Positions 10,112 through 20,967 of a DNA stretch of 64,000 nt are shown one piece after another. The translations under genes and the position numbers were made by a program. Origin of the DNA: Orychophragmus violaceus (taxonomy: Eukaryota; Streptophyta; Magnoliopsida; Brassicales; Brassicaceae); NCBI GenBank assembly GCA_030180135.1, contig CM058229.1:38901522-38965521 (forward strand). The letters run 5' to 3'. Numbering within the stretch: position 1 is the stretch's first letter; each line of letters begins with the position of its first letter. The notes below the pieces were generated by a model. That model was given only the letters and a program-made list of their open reading frames with translations, did no database searches and was not told where the DNA came from.

Positions 10112-12262
10112 ATGAGTCGTACAAACGACAATAGCAGTCGGACTGGAGGAGCTTGAGGGGTCAGACAAAAGCTACATGAAGAGGATGATATAATCAAGAT
10201 ACATGCTTTCGACTTCTCCGATGTGGTTGAGAAATACAAACTCACTCTGATTGGTCGTATGTTCCACGAGGATGGACGTAGTGTTGAGGCTCTCCTCAAA
10301 CATATGCCAAAGCGTCAGATTTGGGATGTGGAAGGCCGAGTCCGTGGAACTAACTTGGGGAACAATAAGTTCCAATTCGATTTTGATTCGGAAGATGATT
10401 TGCTAAAAGTGCTGAAACGAAGACCTTGCCATTTCAATAAATGGACCTTCGCCCTAGAAAGATGGATCCCTTGCGTCAAGGAAGACTTCCCAAACACTCT
10501 GCCTTTTTGGATCACAGTATCGGGTATTCCCATCCATTATAAGAAATATGTGACTTACAGAAACATTGGCAGGGCTTTGGGAAGATTTTATACGGTAGAC
10601 GTAAATGGTGGAAGAGTGAGAGTGGAAATCAATGGAGATGAGCCTCTAAAGTTTGAGAGACGTGCTGAATTCGACAATGGCGATCTAGCCAAAATCACGC
10701 TTTCTTACGAGGATCTCCACAAGTTCTGCTTCACCTGCAAGCAAATTTCACACGAGGAAGAAACCTGCCCGGAACTAACAGAGGATCAAAGAGAACTAAC
10801 CGGATACTAAGACTGGAGAAAATTGGACAAGAGGAAAGGGCTGCTCGGGAAGCTTTCTCGAATCCACAAGCGTTCCCGGGAGCTCAGCCAATAGTCGCAA
10901 ACCTGGCCAGCAACCTCAAAACTCATACAAATGAACTTAAAGCGAAGGAGATGAAGGTCGCTGGACAACCTGGCCTAAGGAAATCTATACAAGAGAAAAG
11001 GACTAATCGAAGCAAAGCAGTATGCAATTGTATTGAGGACCGAACAACAACCCAACGTCCCCGAGATCGGGAGAAGTATCACCCCTATCATGGGAACTCC
11101 CATGATGGTTATCGATGGGGAAATGGGGATGCTACGTCATCTTCTAAAAGGAGAGAGAGCTATGATTTTCACAGGCGTCGAGAAGCGGAGAATGACCAGA
11201 AGCAAGTGTCTCGACGTGATGATGGTATACAAGCAAAGAAACTGAGATCTCCTATGGATTCACAATGAACAGTCTCAGAGAGAAGAAGCCCTCGGCATGA
11301 GCGAGACAGATTATTACCCCGACATCTGTCTCCTCCCCGTAGGAGTCGGGTTGAATGGTGCCCCATGCGTCGAGGTGAAGACATCAGAGGATCTCAGCAT
11401 ATCAGACAGAGAGAAAGACAAGGAGAGTCTGAATAGGAAGAGGATCGCATTCGTCATCTAAAGGGCAAGGCAATAGCGATCGAAACCCCTAAACTGTCTA
11501 AAGAAGCTCGGATGGTACAAGCAGCCATGAAAGCGAATGAGAAACCGGCCACTCTTCGGATTTCTGAAAGCCTACCGGATCCTCCTGTACTGGTGAGAAA
11601 GGAAAATGTTGCAAAGTTTACTAAAGTGAATCATCAGGAAGGTATATTGGTGGAGCCTCCACCACAAAAGGCTCAAGCGAGTCATCCGCATCATGTGAAT
11701 GAACAAAACCGAGCCCATATCTCTGAACAAGATGCAGAGGGTCAGATTGATAACGCAGGGAACTCCGAAGGGGATGAAGTAACGGAGGAGGAAATGGAAA
11801 AATGGTTAGAACAGTATCCAGATTTGGGTAAGGAAGATGAACAAATGGATGCTGCACAGATGGACAATGACGACCTGCTTGGTGAGGAGCTTAACTTGAT
11901 TGACACTGAAGAACAACAAATAAAGTCCATATCGCACTTGATGCCAGAAAATAGCCCAACAGGGTCCAACAAAGCAAATCAGGGGTCGATCACGGCTTCA
12001 GCTAAAACCCAACAAGGAATGAAGGCGAAAGAAAGCATCAATGCAAGGACAAAGAAAAGGAGCACTCCTACCAAAAGAAGGATAACGTAGTTCTCCTCTA
12101 AATAAGCTTCCAGGTCAGAGACGTGGACTTCTGAAGCGCAAGACAATAACGTCTCAACTCCCTCGTTATGAGGTGTTCCCTTGTGCTTCTACAAAACGCA
12201 GAAACCTTTCTTCTAAACTTGGTTCGGTGGGGTCCCATAAACCACCAAGTACTCAGATATGA
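10112..12262 (+). pseudogene. LINE-A ORF1 (DUF4283 gag-like protein), broken
   Basis: ORF1 proteins of plant L1 elements coat the RNA in the ribonucleoprotein. From ATG 10112 there is an early in-frame TGA at 10154. The conserved DUF4283 region follows (KYKLTLIGRMFHEDG to RRPCHFNKWTFALERWIP) and then a CCHC zinc knuckle (C-x2-C-x4-H-x4-C, codons within 10727-10768). A TAA at 10808 and a later frameshift interrupt the basic and acidic C-terminal half, which can still be followed to 12090 and beyond. The inferred terminal stop TGA at 12260-12262 overlaps the ORF2 start in ATGA. Confidence 0.85.
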
Positions 12263-13445
12263 GTGCGATCGCATGGAACTGTCAGGGGGCGGGAGCGTAC
12301 CTGAAGAAGCAACATCTATGGGAGTTGCAACGCTGCTTTTATTCTAGTTTTGTTTTTCTTTCAGAAACAAAAAATAATTTTTATTTTTTGCAATACTTTC
12401 AGATTGAGTTTGATTATGATAAATTGTTTATCGTGGAACCAAATGGTAGAAGCGGTGGACTGGATTTATTTTACATGGATGATTTTGATGTTACGATCTT
12501 GCTCTCGAATGAACGGGTGATTGATGTGGAAGCACATATTGAGGACACAAAGTTTATATTACTTTTGTGTATGGTGATCCGGTTGTTGAATACCGCGGAA
12601 ACGTTTGGGAGCGTCTTACACGAATGGGTATGGAAAGGGACGGAGCCTGGATTATGATGGGAGATCTCAATGAGATTGTAAGTAACGAGGAAAAGAAAGG
12701 AGGAAGAAAACGGGGGGATTCTTCCTTCCTCCCTTTTAAGACGATGCTTATGGATTGTGGTATGTTGGAATTCCCAAATAAGGGTAACTCTTTCTCATGG
12801 GAAGGAAGGAAAAGAGCGGGACGTATACAATGTCGGCTAGATAGGGCCGTAGGAAATGAAGAATGGCACCACCTTTTTCCCACACGGATGTGGAGTATTT
12901 ATTAAGATGGGGTTCTGATCATAGATCAATCTTAGTCAGAGATAAAATCGCACGAACCAATACGAAGAAAAGAATTCAAGTTCGATAAGAGATGGCTCTC
13001 GAAAGATGGCTTTTCAGAGATCGTCAAGGCTGGCTGGGACGCAAACCCAATAGATGAGTCCACTGAACTGGTGGACAAGATAAGGGAATGTCGCCAAGTA
13101 ATATCGCGATGGAGAAGAGGGAATCAAACCAACAATGAAAAACTGATTGCATCCCTCAAAGAGAAGCTGTATAAGACGCATAATGATGATGCTTTGACCA
13201 ACGAGGAGGAACTTGAACTCAAATGAAAATTGTGTGCGGCCTTCAGAGATGAAGAGACCTTTTGGAGACAGAAGAGCATGGCTATTTATCACAGAGAGGG
13301 CAATCGAAACACAAAATTCTTTCAAGCCATTACGAAAAAAAGAAGAGCTCCGAACATGATTATTAAACTTAAGGACCAGCATGATCGGTGGGTAGAGACC
13401 GAAGAGAGAATACAGGAAGTGGCGACGGAGTATTTCCGATCACTA
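12259..13445 (+). pseudogene. LINE-A ORF2 part 1: AP-like endonuclease and linker
   Basis: This begins MSAIAWNCQGAG, the typical N-terminus of the L1 endonuclease that nicks target DNA for target-primed reverse transcription. A frameshift lies near 12560. The GDLNEI motif (catalytic core) and FSWEGRKRAGRIQCRLDRA follow at about 12655-12850. Later frameshifts and stops separate the linker, which ends FRDEETFWRQKS and NRNTKFFQAITKKRRA. The frame is cut at 13445 by copia-1 and resumes at 18589. Confidence 0.88.
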
Positions 13446-14083
13446 TGAAGGATTATGTGTTCATAGGTTTAATTATCAGATTACAACCTAACATAATCAA
13501 CTAGGATCTAGGTGATTTGCAGTTGAATCATAAACAGATCAGGATCATTACCTTATGATTGCAGCGGATTGATCAAGGGAATATCGAGATCTGCAAGAGC
13601 TGATGATTACCGGCTCCTCCTAGGTATCCACACGCTTACAAGCTACTGGATCAGGCTGCTAGACCAAGCTGGAACAACAGAGAGAGAGGAGGACGGCCAG
13701 ACCTAAAAATCGCAGACCCTTGGGCTTACTGGCGCCTCCTTCCTCCCTTATATGGGCCCAAGTAATTAAACTAATGGCCTATTAGGCTTTTGGGCCCAAG
13801 ACCCAAATCAGACAAAAGACTGTATTTTGTCTGGCCCAATTCTCTGTACAACTACAGTAAATGTCTTGCATCTTACTGTATTAGTTCCTTTTTAACTTTC
13901 CCGTTAGCTATGGTGTGTGACCCTTTGGGATCATACAATACTGGTAATAAGTACTTAACTTATAGATCAAGAGCGGGCTCTAGCAAGTCATCATGACCTC
14001 CCAGTATTTATGACTTATGTCTGATCTCGACACTTATCATACTTTCTAGAGATAGCACAGTAGATTTCAGGACATTCCCAACA
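13446..14083 (-). repeat. copia-1 LTR (3' LTR in element sense)
   Basis: 638 bp with TG...CA ends. In sense orientation it starts TGTTGGGAATG and ends CATAATCCTTCA. It matches 17946-18583 at an exact offset of 4500 bases, with differences in aaacagatc/aaacatatc, ggcgcctcc/ggctcctcc and tctctgtac/tctatgtac. Confidence 0.95.
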
Positions 14084-16224
14084 ATCTCCCACTTGTACTG
14101 GAATCCTACATTCCCTAATCCTTTTGTCTCAATATCTCGATCTGGCATAAGGCAAGATGCGTGTCATCCTTATATAGCCAGACCATGTTCATCGGACCAG
14201 ATTTGATACTGACAATTCAAACGACTTGGGCAAGTCCGTTTGGGAGTGGCCACTCTCTTACCAGCTATCAAGTCTCCGATTGGCCTAGAGATATTACCTC
14301 CGTTAAACGGCAGGGACAAATCCCATCTTGTTCCATCACTATGAACTACACACTTTATAATACACCCAACCAAGGTCCTTATAGCTCCCAGTTATGAAAC
14401 AGCGTTAGACAATGATCAAAGCGCATCAATCCATGTGCAGCCACATGCATGCGAACTCAGGTCTAAGGACTATACTCTATAGTCGTAAATGAGAACCTTT
14501 TATGACACATATATCAATATCTTGTAGAGTTCTCATCAGCGGGCCATGTCCGGTCATATGCTCCCCTACATATACCTATGTGTCGACTTTGGTGCCGCGC
14601 ATCTATGACCCATGAAACTTGGTCATAAGTCTCAACACACTCTAGTCTCAAGTGGTTGTTGGTGTTCCAATTTCAACAACCTTCGACTATGGACACTATG
14701 ATTTATGTCATTTCGTTAAATATAGGGTTTCATGATCAAGTCTTTCTCATGTACTTCGATGGCCTATATATAATGACATGAATCATTTTGGAACGATTAT
14801 TTATATCACAGTTAAAATAATCCAGAAATCATAAATTTCATAAACATAAAATATTATGTTTACATGAACCTTTCAAAACAACTAAATAAAGCCCTTTACT
14901 AACTCCCACTGAAATTAAGACTACATCTTAATTTCACTTATCCTACAGCTACAGTCCGCGACTCGTGCTTAGGCCTAAGGAGTGGCTTTGTTAATAGATT
15001 AGCAACGTTCTCATTCGTTGAAACTTGCTGATCTACTTAACACCTCTATCATTTATCTCACGGAATAGGTTACACCTACCCTCAAGGTGTTTGGACCTCT
15101 GATGTGCAGCTAGCCTCATCTATGCTAGGAATCACATCAAGTTCAGTGATGAACTCTTCTTTCCAAACAACCTCTTTCGCCGCTACCCAAGCTGCGAAAT
15201 GTTCAGCTTAAGTCATGGAGTCAGCAACAGTGCCTTGCACCGCCAGACATACACAAGATATAACCGGACTGTGACCGGAAATCATCTTTGTCTGTTGGAA
15301 ACTTGCCTTTCAGACTCTACCGACTTGTAGCACCTCACTTTCTCCGTAAATCAAGAACTTATCCTAAGTATTTTCCAAATACTTGAGGATATTCATTACG
15401 TCTATCCAGTGATTCTTTGCTGGATTTGACTGGTCTTTACTTGTCTTGCTTAATATTAAAGCAACATCAAAATAAGTACGTGTCATGGCATACATGATAG
15501 ATCCAATTGCCGACGCATATGGAATCTCATCCATGCATTCAAGCTCAGCAGATATCGTAGGACACTGTTTCTTGCTTAACGTAATGCCATGTGACATTGG
15601 CATAAAACCCTTCTTGGAATGCTGAAAACGTGTAGGACTTTGTCAATATAAGAATCCTGACTTTGTCATATCAGCTCTTTTGGATCTTTATCTTTAGATC
15701 CAAAATCCAAGAACATATGCGGCTTTACCCATGTCAATCATAAAAACAACTCCCAAGCCAGTCCTTTACCTACTGCAGCATTGGAACGTTATTTCCGAGA
15801 ATCAGTATGTCTTTGACATACACTATGAGAAATGCAACATCGCTCCCACTTATCTATTAGTAAACGCACAGTTCCACTTCGTTCCTGTTCAAGTCAAAAC
15901 CTTGACTACTTCAACATAACGAAGATTCCAACTCCGATATGCTTGCTTCTATCCATGAATGGATCGATGAAGCTAACTTGCATACAGTATAATTTTTTGG
16001 AGTCCGGGCTCACTTTCGCTTTTGTGAATTTCGCAGATTCGTCACTTTCAATGATCATCAGATCATGGCAATTAATCACAAGAAATCACTCTCGGATTAG
16101 TGACGGATTCATTCAGATCTGCGAATTTCAGGCTCTACAGGTGTAGATTCTACAGAAATCTGTAAATCCATCCGCTGCTCTCCCTTAACAGGTTAAGCAG
16201 CCTCCTGTATTTCTCAAATTTCTT
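14084..16224 (-). pseudogene. copia-1 pol 3' remnant (reverse transcriptase end and RNase H)
   Basis: In minus-strand sense the region holds copia reverse transcriptase and RNase H fragments. Recognisable are PYASAIGSIMYAMTRTYFD with the following NHWIDVMNILKYL (15364-15603), and NENVANLLTKPL near 14960-15030. Many stops and frameshifts separate them. It is collinear with 54921-57106 of copia-2, so both derive from the same defective template family. Upstream pol, gag and protease are absent. Confidence 0.85.
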
Positions 16225-17933
16225 CGTGTGGATACCTAGGAGGAGCCGGTAATCATCAGCTCTTGCAGATCTCGATATTCCCTTGATCAATCTGCTGCAA
16301 TCATAAGGTAATGATCCTGATCTGTTTATGATTCAACTGCAAATCACCTAGATCCTAGTTGATTATGTTAGGTTGTAATCTGATAATTAAACCTATGAAC
16401 ACATAATCCTTCAGTGGTATCAGAGCCCAGGTTGTTAGGTTTTTGCTTTTTGGATCATACTAGGTTGTTTATTAGTTTGATGAATCGATTTTAATGAGTA
16501 AAATTCGATTAGAACTTGAAAAACCTAATATGTAAATCGCATAATCCGATTGAAACCCATCGGTATGCGAAGTGGACGCCCGTATCGATCGACGAGGGAG
16601 CGTGATATCGATCGATATCGATCGGATCGATTGCTTCTCGCTGTCCCGATGACTCGATCGCAACGAGCTGATGCACGCGAGTATCGATCGACGTGTAAGC
16701 GTCATATCGATCGATATGCTGGCGAGGCAAACGTTCCGCGAGTAGCCAATCGGTTCAGCCGAGCTTCGCGGTTCGTTCTTCCCAAACCCGCGACAATGAA
16801 CCGATCAAACCGATTGTGGTTCATTGTCAGCTTTAGCTTAAACCGCAAGTTAGGTCAAAATTGGCTAAAACACAAGGTGTTTCTTCCCGGTTTTGGACTT
16901 AACCGAACCGATCCAATTTAATTGGTGGTTCAAGCGGTCAACCAAATCGCGGTTTGCTGGAAATTATTTAATGCAATTGGTATTATTTAATTTCTGGTTA
17001 AACCGGATTTAAATTCAAAAATTGAATTTTAACCTAAACCGAAGGCTGGTCTAAGTTTGATTTGGTTGGACCAAATAATTTAGAGCTGGTCTGGTTTAGT
17101 AAATAACCAGTTGGATTTAGTAGTTAATTTGGTCGTGGACCAGAATTAATGAACCGACTCGGTTATGTCAAATTATTGGGCCAATTGGAATTCTATGGTC
17201 TTGGGCCAAGAATTGGGCCTATAATTTGTGACCCAACCGAAAACTTTAATAAAACATTAAATTAGAAAGTTTCTTTGATTAGAAGTTTCTAATTTTGGCA
17301 TGTTAGGAAATTTCTAAATATAGTAAGTTTCTGAATTTAGAAAGCTTCTAAAATAAGTAGGTCTCCTAAAATAGAAAGTTTCCATATTTAGTAAGTTACC
17401 TGAAATGGAAAGTTTCCAAAATAGTAATCTTCTATTTTTTGGAAGGAAAACCTAAAATCCTCAAAACAAATATCAAGCTTGGATGTTTTGCCCAATCTTG
17501 TCAGCTACTTAACGCTTATTCAATTACAGATATGGCTTACAGTGTGAGGTGTCTGTTTTTGCGTAAGTAAAGTAGTACATAGTCATTACTGTCATTGGGA
17601 GTCCCATACTTTAATGATTATTTGGCTGTAAGAGATTGGTTTCCTTGACTGGGCCATCGGGAGTCCCGGGCCTTGAGACATCTGGTGAATTGGGCCTTGG
17701 GCCCAATCCACAACCGAGAGTTACATGAGTTATAACTAGCTGTGTGTATGCTTACCTAGTTAAGCTAATTCTGGGTGACGGCCAGTGGCCCACTTTGGTT
17801 TTAGTTTAACATGGATCTCGGAATCATTGTATTCTTATGAGGATAAACAAAGAAATTTTGAATACAATGCGAGTTTTCTTATAAGTTGTTAAGATTACTC
17901 TTTTATGAACTAAATAACTAAAACTCTATTTAT
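16225..17933 (+). other. copia-1 inverted block: LTR fragment, PBS and leader
   Basis: This block has the opposite orientation to the rest of copia-1. It opens with 189 bp (16225-16413) that is the reverse complement of 13446-13634, the U5-end part of the LTR. TGGTATCAGAGC (16415-16426), a perfect tRNA-Met primer-binding site, follows. The leader then runs to about 17930 and matches, in order, the leader of copia-2 read on its minus strand (CGATCG-rich part, AAACCGG part, GAAACTTTC part, then the GGCCAGTGGCCCAC part). The left junction shares only CG with both sides. Confidence 0.85.
16586..16713. repeat. CGATCG cluster in the copia-1 leader
   Basis: CGATCG cores start at 16586, 16609, 16619, 16685 and 16708. 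They form two related dyads (gtatcgatcgacg ... atatcgatcgatat), each with cores 23 bp apart and the dyads 99 bp apart. The arrangement resembles the paired CGATCG sites of the Athila-type elements, although the elements belong to a different superfamily. Confidence 0.7.
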
Positions 17934-17945
17934 CTCTGATACCAC

Positions 17946-18583
17946 TGAAGGATTATGTGTTCATAGGTTTAATTATCAGATTACAACCTAACATAATCAA
18001 CTAGGATCTAGGTGATTTGCAGTTGAATCATAAACATATCAGGATCATTACCTTATGATTGCAGCGGATTGATCAAGGGAATATCGAGATCTGCAAGAGC
18101 TGATGATTACCGGCTCCTCCTAGGTATCCACACGCTTACAAGCTACTGGATCAGGCTGCTAGACCAAGCTGGAACAACAGAGAGAGAGGAGGACGGCCAG
18201 ACCTAAAAATCGCAGACCCTTGGGCTTACTGGCTCCTCCTTCCTCCCTTATATGGGCCCAAGTAATTAAACTAATGGCCTATTAGGCTTTTGGGCCCAAG
18301 ACCCAAATCAGACAAAAGACTGTATTTTGTCTGGCCCAATTCTATGTACAACTACAGTAAATGTCTTGCATCTTACTGTATTAGTTCCTTTTTAACTTTC
18401 CCGTTAGCTATGGTGTGTGACCCTTTGGGATCATACAATACTGGTAATAAGTACTTAACTTATAGATCAAGAGCGGGCTCTAGCAAGTCATCATGACCTC
18501 CCAGTATTTATGACTTATGTCTGATCTCGACACTTATCATACTTTCTAGAGATAGCACAGTAGATTTCAGGACATTCCCAACA
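17946..18583 (-). repeat. copia-1 LTR (5' LTR in element sense)
   Basis: This 638-bp partner of 13446-14083 is followed in sense by one base and the primer-binding site TGGTATCAGAG (complement of 17934-17944). Beyond those 11 bases the expected leader is replaced by the far end of the inverted block. Confidence 0.95.
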
Positions 18584-18588
18584 CACTA

Positions 18589-19432
18589 TTCTTGTCTATG
18601 GATCCAAATTCCATAGAGGATTCAATCCGGTTTATTACCGTGGAGGTCACAGAAGAGATGAATAAAAGCCTGACCATGCGACCCTCAGAGAAAGAAATCA
18701 AGGACGCGGTTTTCGCAATCAACCTGGGCAAAGCACCAGGTCCAGATGGAATGACAAGTATTTTTTACCAAAGATTCTGGAACACGGTCGGGAAAGATGT
18801 TATTACGACAGTTATATGCCTGATACCAAAGGTGTCTAAACCGACGAAAGGATGAATAACACAAATATATGCATGATACCAAAGGTGTCTAAACCGAAAA
18901 ACATGACCGAGTTCAGACCGATAAGTCTTTGTAACACCAGCTATAAGATCATATCCAAGATTTTATCTTCACGCCTTAAGAAGATTTTACCGAAGCTCAT
19001 ATCGGAAATGCAATCAGCCTTTGTGGCGCGACGTCTGAATATAGATAATATACTCGTGGCTCAGGAAATATTCCACGCTCTGAGGACCAACCAAAGCTGA
19101 AAATCTAAATATGTAGCAATCAAGACGGATATGAGCAAGGCTTATGACAAAGTGGAATAAAAATTCTTGGAGACACTAATGAGAAAGATGGGATTCGATG
19201 AACGCTGGATCTCGTGGATCATGACATGCGTCTCTTCGGTTTCATATAAAGTCCTAATCGATGGCGAGTCAAAGGGTCATATCTCGCCCAACAGAGGACT
19301 GAGACAAGGAGACCCTATCTCGCCCTTCCTTTTTATCCTCTGCACAGAAGTCCTCATATCCCATATTAAAGAGGCTGAACGACAAAAGCGACTCACTGGT
19401 ATAATGATCGCAAGAGCATGCCCCTCAGTTTC
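18589..19432 (+). pseudogene. LINE-A ORF2 part 2: reverse transcriptase, first half
   Basis: The stretch continues the LINE frame after copia-1 with reverse-transcriptase motifs: INLGKAPGPDGM, FRPISLCNTSYKIISKILSSRL, KTDMSKAYDKVE (with a TAA directly after) and RGLRQGDPISPFLF. A duplicated segment of about 30 bp (tgataccaaaggtgtctaaa at roughly 18821 and 18875) breaks the frame, and stops occur at about 18855 and 19098. The palm active site FADD lies beyond the Athila-A insertion, at 36502-36513. Confidence 0.88.
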
Positions 19433-20558
19433 TGATATATCATGGTTTTAGGACTTTTGACCATGGTATATGTCTTTGTTATCGAGTCTTTCTATGTGTT
19501 TTGGAGTCTTTTCAGGTGTTTTACATGTTTAAGGACATTTGGAGCATAATTGGACGTTTTGGAAGCATTTGAGTCAATTCTACACTATTTAGAGATCTCA
19601 CAGAGTTCACTGGCTGCGTTTTCGCACTGCGCCGATCGACGCAGTATGTGCATGGTCGATGCAGTGGTCGACGCAGGGTGATTCCAGGGTTCTGCACACA
19701 AAAATACTAAAATTACAGTTTTTGCCCAGAAACTTTCCAGATTTGCAAAAAGACCCAAAACGTGTTTAGACTTATATATTAGGGTTTTAAGCCATTGTTT
19801 AGGCTACCCTTTACTTACACATTCTTTTATTCAGAGAGAGAGAGATTTGGAACTCATATTCCTTGTTTCTGTTTTATGATATTTGGTTTTCTATTCATCA
19901 TGTCTTTTGTTTCATCTGCCATGTCTGAGTAGTTTACCAGTTAGGTTTAGGGATTCTCACAGGGGATTTCATGAAATTATAGGTTGATCAATCTGTAGGG
20001 ATTCATATCTATTAGTTCTTCATCTAGGGTTGTTCTTAATGCTTGATCTGAATTAGCTACCCAGATTTATGATGTTAGGTTGATTTCTGCAACGACAGTT
20101 GATTAATTAACTAGATAGAACCTAGATGAGCTATTTGACTATTCGCAAAGAAATTTGGCTTAGGAGAATTGTGAACGAAAGAACCTGAGATTAATGCTTG
20201 TTTAGAACTCTAGGATTTGCAACGAAAGTTGGCTTGCTAGGTTGTTAGACATAGATAATATTCGCAACGAAAGTTGGTTTGTTATCATTCTGTGATTCTA
20301 GTTATAGAACAGTTCTTAATTAGATCCCGATTGATTGATTAACCTATGTTCCTGATTTCCTGAGAACTCCCTTGACCTGACGTTTTGCCTGATTGCTTAC
20401 AAACCACTTGATTTACTTTTCTGTTCTGATTTACTGCTTTCACTACTGTTTCACCTAGCTTAATTCAACGTTCTACAATCTATCGATACCCTATATACTA
20501 CTGGTTCACGTCTGTGCACTTGCAGTGTAGATCTAGGGATTATAACCTGATCGTATCA
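19433..20558 (+). repeat. Athila-A 5' LTR
   Basis: 1126 bp. Compared with its partner it lacks 27 bp near 20484 (the gcaagaatcttgag part of the 3' LTR) and carries a longer CGATCG-type cluster (19633-19680). The gaps and scattered substitutions show that A is older than B. It opens with a terminal inverted hairpin (atatatcatgg / ccatggtatat). Confidence 0.93.
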
Positions 20559-20564
20559 AGTTTT

Positions 20565-20582
20565 TGGCGCCGTTGCCGGGGA
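20565..20582 (+). promoter_or_regulatory. Athila-A primer-binding site (tRNA-Asp)
   Basis: TGGCGCCGTTGCCGGGGA is the exact complement of the 3' end of plant tRNA-Asp including CCA. It sits 6 bases after the LTR and is typical of the Athila lineage. Confidence 0.93.
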
Positions 20583-20698
20583 CTTTTTGAGTCTTCGATA
20601 GATTTGAACTTAGGGTTTAGACTAGGTTTTTCGTTTTTGTTTTTGGTTACTGATTTTTCTTTTCTTTTTGCGTTTCAGGTACGCCTAGAATCGCACTG

Positions 20699-20832
20699 CA
20701 TCGATCGACACGGTCCTGTGTGTCGATCGACATCGTTTCGCAAGGCATCGATAGACGCTCTTTCTGCATCGGTCGACACAAAGCGAAACACGAACTGAAT
20801 CGATCGTTGCGGTCCTGTGCATCGATCGACGC
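20699..20832. repeat. CGATCG paired sites in the Athila-A leader
   Basis: Cores start at 20702 and 20724 (22 apart) and at 20801 and 20823 (22 apart). Degenerate copies lie between them (gcatcgatagacgc, gcatcggtcgacac). The arms are drawn from GCAT/ATGC, GTGT/ACAC, TTGC and ACGC. The cluster lies between the primer-binding site and gag. Confidence 0.85.
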
Positions 20833-20967
20833 CTGAAGACTACCGACAGTTTGTGACTTATCGCGACTTGAGGAGTAATACGGACAAAGAGCTCGTGAAA
20901 CTTGAACTTAAGGAGCTTGCTAAGCTAGAGAGAGAGAGAGAACAGAAAAACTCAGAAGAAAGCTAAG

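Larger units (their letters stand above)
13446..18583 (-). mobile_element. copia-1: rearranged non-autonomous Ty1/copia element
   Basis: Two 638-bp LTRs begin TG and end CA, with a 5-bp target duplication cacta (13441-13445 and 18584-18588). The element's sense strand is the minus strand: the tRNA-Met primer-binding site is at 17934-17944 next to the right LTR, and the polypurine tract (AAGTGGGAGAT in sense) is at 14084-14094 next to the left LTR. Between them lie a 3' pol remnant (14084-16224) and a block in the opposite orientation (16225-17933). gag, protease and integrase are absent. The LTRs differ at 3 positions that I can see, so the insertion is recent. Confidence 0.92.

Noticed and set aside
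13790..13996. 68-codon ORF found in both copia-1 LTRs
   Set aside because: It recurs only because the LTRs are copies; it crosses U3/R-like sequence and shows no protein family.
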